Below the pieces are notes generated by a model. It searched no databases, had not been told where the DNA came from, and saw only the letters and a program-made list of their open reading frames with translations. From assembly GCF_002007565.1 (NCBI RefSeq), contig NZ_CP015625.1, positions 2,741,501 to 2,805,500 of the forward strand: 64,000 nucleotides of DNA. The letters run 5' to 3'. Every line of letters begins with the position of its first letter. Position 1 is the stretch's first letter. The position numbers and the translations under genes are program-made. This document shows, in pieces, positions 58,647 to 64,000 of the stretch. The stretch comes from Ditibartonella choladocola. Lineage in GTDB: Bacteria > Pseudomonadota > Alphaproteobacteria > Rhizobiales > Rhizobiaceae.

Positions 58647-59064
58647 AACGCTTGGCTTACGGGCGGAGGCAGCAGACGTTGCAAAAGAAAACCTCAAGGG
58701 AAGGAAATAAAGGGAAGGAAATAAAAACGCGTGGCTCGCGGGAGGGGGCTGCAGACGTTGCAAAGAGGTAAGCCCCAAGGGAAGGAAATAAAAACGCTTG
58801 GCTTACGGGAGGGGGCAGCAGACGTTACAAAAGGAAAGCCTCAAGGAAACGAAATAAAAACGCTTGCCTCGCGAGAGGCGGCAGCAGACGTTGAAAAAGA
58901 AAAGCCTCAAGAGGAGGAAATAAAAGGAATAAAATAAAAACGCTTGGCTCGCGGGAGGGGGCAGCAGACGTTGCAAAAAGGTAAGCCCAAGGGAAGGAAA
59001 TAAAAACGCCTGCTGCGGGAGGGGGCAGCAGACGTTACAAAAGGAAAGCCTCAAGGGAAGGAAA
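58647..59064. repeat. Six-copy tandem repeat, unit about 66 bases
   Basis: Six contiguous copies start at 58647, 58726, 58793, 58859, 58939 and 59005, with lengths of 79, 67, 66, 80, 66 and about 60 bases. Each opens with AACGCTTGGCT or a variant, has GGCAGCAGACGTT in the middle and ends GGAAGGAAATAAA. The longer copies have an extra AGGGAAGGAAATA-like or AAAGGAATAAAAT insert near the end. The third and fourth units form one 22-codon-periodic plus-strand frame (REGAADVTKGKPQGNEIK, then REAAADVEKEKPQEEEIK), but other copies break it. The array lies between a transporter terminator and the 3' end of a DUF1127 gene. Confidence 0.93.
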
Positions 59065-59075
59065 GGCTTTCCACC

Positions 59076-59100
59076 CAGAGCCTGAGGGGAAAAGGCTCTG
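59076..59100 (-). terminator. Hairpin after the DUF1127 gene
   Basis: CAGAGCC (59076-59082) pairs with GGCTCTG (59094-59100) around an 11-base loop, eight bases after the stop. The sequence that follows on the minus strand is GGTGGAAAG, so the T run is lacking; a T run lies within the loop. Confidence 0.55.
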
Positions 59101-59107
59101 CGAGCTT

Positions 59108-59251
59108 TTAGCGCGCTGTACGGCGAGCGATTGCCGCGATCTCTGAACGGGTAATACCGAGATCATTCAATTCATGAGTAGAAAGGCGGCTCAATTCATT
59201 ATAAGTTGTACGATAACGGCGCCATTTATTAAAACTACGAAGAAGATTCAT
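59108..59251 (-). CDS. DUF1127 small basic protein
   Basis: A 47-residue protein of the DUF1127 (YjiS-like) family: MNLLRSFNKWRRYRTTYNE, then ELSRLSTHELNDLGITRSEI, ending AAIARRTAR. In Rhizobiales such small Arg-rich proteins affect phosphate and carbon metabolism and RNA turnover, and some bind RNA; the role here is unknown. The start at 59251 follows AGGTGAG at good spacing; the longer frame to 59332 lacks homology. Its 3' flank borders the six-copy repeat, and a CtrA-like box lies about 340 bases upstream. Confidence 0.88.
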   Translation of the reverse strand: MNLLRSFNKWRRYRTTYNELSRLSTHELNDLGITRSEIAAIARRTAR

Positions 59252-60003
59252 GACACTCACCTGATTGAATATATTATGTTGGAATTTGTTGAGGCGTATA
59301 TAGACTTGACCCCCCGCATTGAGGAGTGACAAGATTGCATAGCTGCTGTGCAGCGATTAAGCATTTTGTATATTTTTTAGTCACAATTCATTAAGAATTG
59401 GCGATATTTCGCCTCATTTCGTAACATTTGGCCTTATTCAGGAAATAAAACGATATTTTTCGCCATAATTTTTGTGAAAAATCGCGTGGAAATTGTTTTG
59501 AAATGATGCAAATTTCAAATTTGAAAGAAAGAAATTCTATTTACCTTTAAAAACAACTTGCAGGATAAGGTTATTTTCTAACACAACTCTTAAATCATGG
59601 TTAATTTTTCGTTTAGCGCAACCCGCTTCACGGAGATGAAATATATTGTTGGCGGGGGCAAATAATTTTTTGGCAAGCGCTATTGTTTATTCCCGCTATT
59701 CTTTGCTGTCGCGATACTGTCTCAGCCAGAAAAATTCTTATCTGTTTCAATCAATTGCGGCATGTCTATTGCAATTATCCCTTAAGGATTTCCAATGCCA
59801 TACGCTTCATAGACACCACGCTATTCGAGAAAAGTGTTCAATCTCGTAAAAATCTCCGCTAGATCTATCGAAACAAAGCTCGGCCGGTTTTAAAAATATT
59901 TTAGCCCGAACAATCACTATTCTTCTCCGGCGCTTCCATTTTGAAGCTTGCTCAACGTGTCTTCCAATCAATTCCCGCAAGTATCGGAAACTGTAGTAGT
60001 ATT
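59252..60003. other. AT-rich upstream region of the DUF1127 gene
   Basis: About 750 bases without a supported gene, between divergent transcription of the DUF1127 gene and the purH terminator. A GGCGATATTTCGCC hairpin lies near 59400. A CtrA-like motif is at 59590-59604. A small RNA gene could hide here, but I see no signature of a known family. Confidence 0.45.
59590..59604 (-). promoter_or_regulatory. CtrA-like motif upstream of the DUF1127 gene
   Basis: Plus-strand TTAAATCATGGTTAA, or TTAACCATGATTTAA on the gene's strand, is TTAA-N7-TTAA. It lacks the extra C of the full consensus and is about 340 bases upstream, in AT-rich DNA where such matches arise by chance, so it is weaker than the ftsE and ftsK sites. 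Confidence 0.25.
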
Positions 60004-60037
60004 AAAAAAAGCTGCCGGAATTGATCCAGCAGCTTTT
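60004..60037 (-). terminator. Rho-independent terminator after purH
   Basis: AAAAGCTGC (60007-60015) pairs with GCAGCTTTT (60029-60037), with an inner GG/CC extension, and is followed on the minus strand by a run of seven T. It lies about 33 bases after the purH stop. Confidence 0.9.
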
Positions 60038-60069
60038 CCTTGTATGAAATCTTTGTTCTTTCCATCCAT

Positions 60070-61686
60070 TCAGTGACGGAAATGGCGCATACCGGTAAAG
60101 ACCATTGCGATATTGTTTTCGTCGGCTGCTGCAATCACTTCATCATCGCGGATAGAACCGCCAGGCTGGATGACCGCTGTCGCGCCCGCTTCCACCGCTG
60201 ACAACAACCCATCGGCAAACGGGAAGAAAGCGTCGGATGCGACAACCGAACCTTTGGTCAAAGGCTCGCTAATACCGGCGATTTTAGCTGCATCCAGCGC
60301 TTTATGAGCGGCTATACGGGCTGAGTCCACGCGGCTCATCTGACCGGCACCGATACCGACTGTTGCATTATCCTTCACATAGACAATGGCATTCGATTTC
60401 ACGTGTTTGGCAACCTGAAATGCAAATTTGAGATCACGCATTTCCGCTTCGGTCGGTTGGCGTTTTGTAACCACTTTCAAATCGAGATCGTCAATCACAC
60501 CATTATCACGCGTCTGAACCAACATGCCGCCCGATACGGTTCTCATTGTCAAACCGGGAGCGCGCGGGTCAGGCAGACCACCGGTAATCAGAAGACGCAG
60601 ATTTTTCTTCCTGGCAATGATTTCGCGAGCCGTTTCTGTAGCGTCCGGTGCGATAATAACTTCGGTAAAAATTTTGGTAATTTCGGTGGCGCAATCTTCG
60701 TCAAGCGGACGGTTCAGCGCAATAATACCACCGAAAGCCGAAACAGAATCGCAAGCCAAAGCTTTAAGATAGGCTTCTTTCAACGTTTTGCCTTTGGCAA
60801 CCCCGCAAGGATTTGCATGTTTGATAATGGCGACCGCTGCAGTCTTTTCCGGATCGAATTCGGCAACGGTTTCAAAGGCTGCGTCCGTATCATTGATATT
60901 ATTATAGGAAAGCTGTTTTCCCTGTAAAACCTGTGCGGTTGATACACCGAAACGCTTTTCACCGGTCAGATAAAAACCCGCTTTTTGATGCGGATTTTCG
61001 CCATAGCGCATAATCGTTTCAAGTTCGCCGCCAATTGCGCGCCATTTCGGCGTATCAATTTCAAGTGCCTCGGCAAACCAGTTCGATATTGCTGCATCAT
61101 ATGAAGCTGTACGGGCAAAAGCACGGGCAGCCAGCATGCGACGGAAGGAAAGCTTCAGACTGCCTTCATTTTTATCAAGTTCGGCCAATACCAGATTATA
61201 ATCATCCGCATCTGTCACAACTGTAACATAAGCGTGGTTCTTTGCAGCGGCACGAATCATTGCCGGGCCGCCAATGTCGATATTTTCGACAATGGTTTCA
61301 TTATCGGCACCGGAAAGTCTTGTTTCCTCGAACGGATAAAGATTGACAGCAACAAGATCAATGCCGACAATTCCGTGTTTTTTCATTGCGGCCTGATGTT
61401 CCGGATCATCACGGATTGCAAGTATGCCTCCATGAATTGCCGGATGCAGAGTTTTGACCCGACCATCCATAATTTCCGGAAAACCGGTAACTTCGGAGAC
61501 ATCTTTGACAGGCAAACCGGCTTCAGCCAGAGCCTTTGCAGTACCGCCTGTCGAAATAAGCTCGACGCCATATTCATGAAGGCGCGTTGCAAAGTCGATA
61601 AGGCCGGTTTTATCCGATACGGAAATAAGAGCCCGACGCACCCGAAGCAAATCGGGCGCGGGAATGTGTTTCGATGTCACAGTCAT
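60070..61686 (-). CDS. purH: Bifunctional AICAR transformylase/IMP cyclohydrolase
   Basis: Catalyses the last two steps of purine synthesis, formylating AICAR and closing the ring to IMP. The 538-residue protein has the N-terminal MGS-like cyclohydrolase domain ([42 protein letters not shown]) and the C-terminal transformylase domain with the catalytic Lys-His in [14 protein letters not shown] and [11 protein letters not shown]. Full length. A strong terminator follows, and the heparinase-like gene lies 155 bases upstream on the same strand, the typical rhizobial order. Confidence 0.97.
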   Translation of the reverse strand: MTVTSKHIPAPDLLRVRRALISVSDKTGLIDFATRLHEYGVELISTGGTAKALAEAGLPVKDVSEVTGFPEIMDGRVKTLHPAIHGGILAIRDDPEHQAAMKKHGIVGIDLVAVNLYPFEETRLSGADNETIVENIDIGGPAMIRAAAKNHAYVTVVTDADDYNLVLAELDKNEGSLKLSFRRMLAARAFARTASYDAAISNWFAEALEIDTPKWRAIGGELETIMRYGENPHQKAGFYLTGEKRFGVSTAQVLQGKQLSYNNINDTDAAFETVAEFDPEKTAAVAIIKHANPCGVAKGKTLKEAYLKALACDSVSAFGGIIALNRPLDEDCATEITKIFTEVIIAPDATETAREIIARKKNLRLLITGGLPDPRAPGLTMRTVSGGMLVQTRDNGVIDDLDLKVVTKRQPTEAEMRDLKFAFQVAKHVKSNAIVYVKDNATVGIGAGQMSRVDSARIAAHKALDAAKIAGISEPLTKGSVVASDAFFPFADGLLSAVEAGATAVIQPGGSIRDDEVIAAADENNIAMVFTGMRHFRH

Positions 61687-61841
61687 AGCATTGTTCCTGA
61701 AATTTACGCAGAAGAAATAACCTTAACTGCCATAGCACAGGAAGTTGAAAAAAACACTCTATGAAAAGAAAAGTGAACGGTTTTGACTTGAAACTTTTAG
61801 ATAAGCTCTTTTCAAAATACCTTCATTTCCAGCTCAATTAC

Positions 61842-63533
61842 TTAGCTTGCTCCGGTAATACGTGTAAAACGCCAACGGATTTTTTCGGTGAGAACCGGCC
61901 GAAAATTCAAGACAATCTGACGTGTTCTTCTTGGACCGCTCGGATCTGCAAAGTCGATTGAATCTTCAAGCTGTATATCGGCATCGGGAGAAATAAAATT
62001 CCACGCATCTCCCTTCAAAACTTCCAGACGCAAGCTGTTACCATCATGGCTCACCTCGACATGGGGATGAAGATGGAACCGCACCGCTACATTGTCACGA
62101 CCATCGCTTTTGATGGATTTTCCGGCAGGTGCGAAAAAGGAGTCATAGCCGTCGATAATATTGCCATTGGATGTAAGCAGCAATCCACGCTCGTGAATCA
62201 TATTGAATGATGCGAGATAGCCGTTATGACTTGCAACAAAACCGACACGGTCCGGTTCTTCAACGCGTTTGATATTGACAATTGTCGGGCCGCTTATGAG
62301 TGCGGCGCGGCTATTGCCTTTGCGCTTATGGAATTTACCGGAAGATGTATCGTTCAGTGTTGCCGTCGAATGGGCTGCGGTTGCCCGCGCCATCAAAGCA
62401 TAATCGTCCGGTCCATAGGGGTCGATTCCCGCATTGATAATGAAACGGTCGGCACCTGAGGACATTTCAAAGGAAAGGCAACCTGCGGCCGCTTGATAGG
62501 AAACCTGACGCGGTGGAATTGTTCCGGTATCGGCAATGATGGTTGTATTATTCGCGTAAAGTCTCTGATAGCCGGAATAAGGCGCATGTGAAAAAGGCAT
62601 ACCGGCTGTCTCGTCAAGTTTCAAAACAACTGCCAACCTTTCCGGCAAAACCGGCCCCACTCCGTTAAAATGGGCAAGCGTCTGATCCTGATGAACAAAA
62701 AACCGCAAAGCCGGTAACATGCGTTCAACCGAATCAACCAATATTCTGGGTGCAGTCTCTTTGCTATGGGCATAAAGGTGACGCAATGCGATAAGATCGG
62801 TCAACAGGGAAAGCAATGTTGCGGGATTGCGCGAAATATGCCCACCATCCGGCAAGATTTGCCGCGCCAAAGACCGCGCAAGCTGCATCTGGGAAGCCTT
62901 TTTCATGGAAGGTGATACAGGCAAAGAAACAGAAGCAAAACATAAAGCGATAGCGGCTTGGAGACGGTTTTCATCCTCATCCATATTGCGGATAGCCGTT
63001 CTTAGAAACCGTGCATGAAAGCCTAACGCACGCAAAAACCGGCGCTCGAAATTTTCATTTGCGCCATCAAGCAACATTCGTGCATGGCAAAGCCATGAAA
63101 TCAGCCTGCGCGCTGCAACATCAGGGCGCCATGCCAAACCTTTGACATGTTTTCCGGATTGTTCAAGCCAGTCGTTAAGCAAGGAACGGGCATGGGCATT
63201 GGCAAGCGGCGTACGCGCTGCATCAAGATGCCGGAGCCAACTGAAATCGTTAAGCGCTGCTTCCCAAGCAGGCGTTGGTGGCTCGACCGCAAAAGGTGAA
63301 ATTGAACCGGTTTGCACAATCCTTCCGGCAAGCGCAAAACGGCCATGATAGAATTCATGCGCCATTTCCGGATCGGCCAAATGAAGATCGACAGGTTCAG
63401 CCAGAATACGTTGCGGACGAAAACCGGAAAACCGCCAGCGAAATAACGGTCCGACACACACACGCCGCAACAAACGCATCGCAGCATAAAGCGCTGGCGA
63501 TGTTTTATATTGCTGATCGATTGTGGTGGCCAC
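61842..63533 (-). CDS. Heparinase II/III-like family protein
   Basis: A 563-residue protein with an N-terminal alpha/alpha toroid and a C-terminal Heparinase_II_III beta-sandwich. Visible parts are FRPQRILAEPVDLHLADPEMAHEFYHGRF-type start, FSWLRHLDAARTPLANAHARSLLNDWL, DGGHISRNPATLLSLLTDLIALR with the central His, and a C-terminal AAHSTATLNDTSSGKF region. There is no signal peptide, so it acts in the cytoplasm. Members next to purH are universal in Rhizobiales but their substrate is unknown; a polysaccharide lyase role is inferred from the fold. The start is GTG, with GGAG eight bases before. Confidence 0.87.
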   Translation of the reverse strand: MATTIDQQYKTSPALYAAMRLLRRVCVGPLFRWRFSGFRPQRILAEPVDLHLADPEMAHEFYHGRFALAGRIVQTGSISPFAVEPPTPAWEAALNDFSWLRHLDAARTPLANAHARSLLNDWLEQSGKHVKGLAWRPDVAARRLISWLCHARMLLDGANENFERRFLRALGFHARFLRTAIRNMDEDENRLQAAIALCFASVSLPVSPSMKKASQMQLARSLARQILPDGGHISRNPATLLSLLTDLIALRHLYAHSKETAPRILVDSVERMLPALRFFVHQDQTLAHFNGVGPVLPERLAVVLKLDETAGMPFSHAPYSGYQRLYANNTTIIADTGTIPPRQVSYQAAAGCLSFEMSSGADRFIINAGIDPYGPDDYALMARATAAHSTATLNDTSSGKFHKRKGNSRAALISGPTIVNIKRVEEPDRVGFVASHNGYLASFNMIHERGLLLTSNGNIIDGYDSFFAPAGKSIKSDGRDNVAVRFHLHPHVEVSHDGNSLRLEVLKGDAWNFISPDADIQLEDSIDFADPSGPRRTRQIVLNFRPVLTEKIRWRFTRITGAS

Positions 63534-64000
63534 GATAGGAACTCCATGAAAATGAACTTGAACCTATTTTCATGGATTAAGGTGAATGATTGGTTAATTT
63601 TGGTAAAAAACCCGCAATAGAACATCAAGATCAAATGAAGTGGTTGTCATCCATTATACCGGCAAAAAAGGCTTAAAGCTTGATAATGTGCTGGGGCATA
63701 AACCGCTATAGTGGCGCTTGAACTTTTAACTTTTTAAAATGCGTTCGGGCTTTTATTTTTAAAACCAAACTTAAATATTCTGCCAATTTTATGCGTCCCG
63801 CCTTGAAATATCGGCGTTAAAAATTCCGGATGCTGCCCATCAGCCATTTAAAATTCGCAAAACAAGCATTCAAAAAACTGAAGGTTTCAGTGCCCCTTTT
63901 CTCTTTTGTCAGGACAAAGCGGCATGAAAATTGAAAATAATAGCGAGGTTACGAAAGGCTTAAGCAATACGTTTGAATCTCGCTGCAAAAAAGCCGTCCA
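63534..64000. other. Right end of the window, no gene seen
   Basis: Upstream region of the heparinase-like gene. An overlapping frame reaching 63634 is a shadow of that gene. In relatives an rRNA methyltransferase gene (rsmB) lies on this side, but none is visible within the window. Confidence 0.4.

Noticed and set aside
58731-58937. 68-residue repeat-containing protein on the plus strand
   Set aside because: The frame follows the DNA repeat, other copies carry stops and frameshifts, and no ribosome site precedes the ATG.
58647-59064. CRISPR array
   Set aside because: Units are fully repeated, with no unique spacers between constant repeats, and no cas genes are near.

Overview
The window reads as a chromosomal segment of an alphaproteobacterium of the order Hyphomicrobiales (Rhizobiales), most likely Bartonellaceae or a close relative. 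This is inferred from the gene content and order: lolA-ftsK-amtB-glnK-tesB-FAD monooxygenase, bolA-dnaJ-cobS-cobT, sdhCDAB, rimM-trmD-rplS-leuC and purH next to a heparinase II/III-like gene. Base composition is moderate, with AT-rich spacers. I see no rRNA, tRNA, prophage, insertion sequence or CRISPR array. Almost everything is housekeeping.

Layout. 1-1022: start of an ATP synthase operon (atpH, partial atpA). 1.2-11 kb: two unknown envelope proteins, priA, a small transaldolase, lptE-leuS, a YggS-type PLP protein and an SDR oxidoreductase. 11.4-16.2 kb: acetate metabolism, with acs facing a pta-ackA pair across a repeat-containing spacer. 17.3-22.8 kb: an orphan HWE-type histidine kinase, hpt, ftsE-ftsX-ydcF and ybaK. 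22.8-28.4 kb: a MacA-MacB-outer-membrane-factor export operon behind exonuclease III. 28.9-36.9 kb: lolA, ftsK, amtB, glnK, tesB and a UbiH-like hydroxylase. 37.9-41.4 kb: succinate dehydrogenase. 42-46 kb: GNAT, leuC, rplS, trmD, rimM. 46.4-49.2 kb: SapC-like protein, xerC and a divergent arginase-fold protein. 49.4-53.4 kb: bolA, a J-domain protein, cobS, cobT. 54-58.3 kb: queuosine-precursor transporter, rpmB, SURF1 and two DMT transporters. 58.3-59.3 kb: a six-copy tandem repeat next to a DUF1127 gene. 60-63.5 kb: purH and a heparinase-like protein.

Working together. Acs, Pta and AckA give two routes between acetate and acetyl-CoA, feeding the TCA cycle represented here by SDH. GlnK and AmtB form an ammonium sensing and uptake pair. 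FtsE/FtsX, FtsK and XerC are cell-division and chromosome-segregation functions; ftsE and ftsK each have an upstream TTAA-N7-TTAACC motif matching the CtrA recognition site, which suggests cell-cycle control.

The least explained sequence lies between genes. At least six spacers carry short degenerate tandem repeats or long inverted repeats, the most prominent being six copies of about 66 bases at 58647-59064. No wholly new multi-gene system was recognised. The best leads are the repeats, the CtrA-like sites, the cobST pair without cobN in view, and the arginase-fold protein with an altered metal motif.
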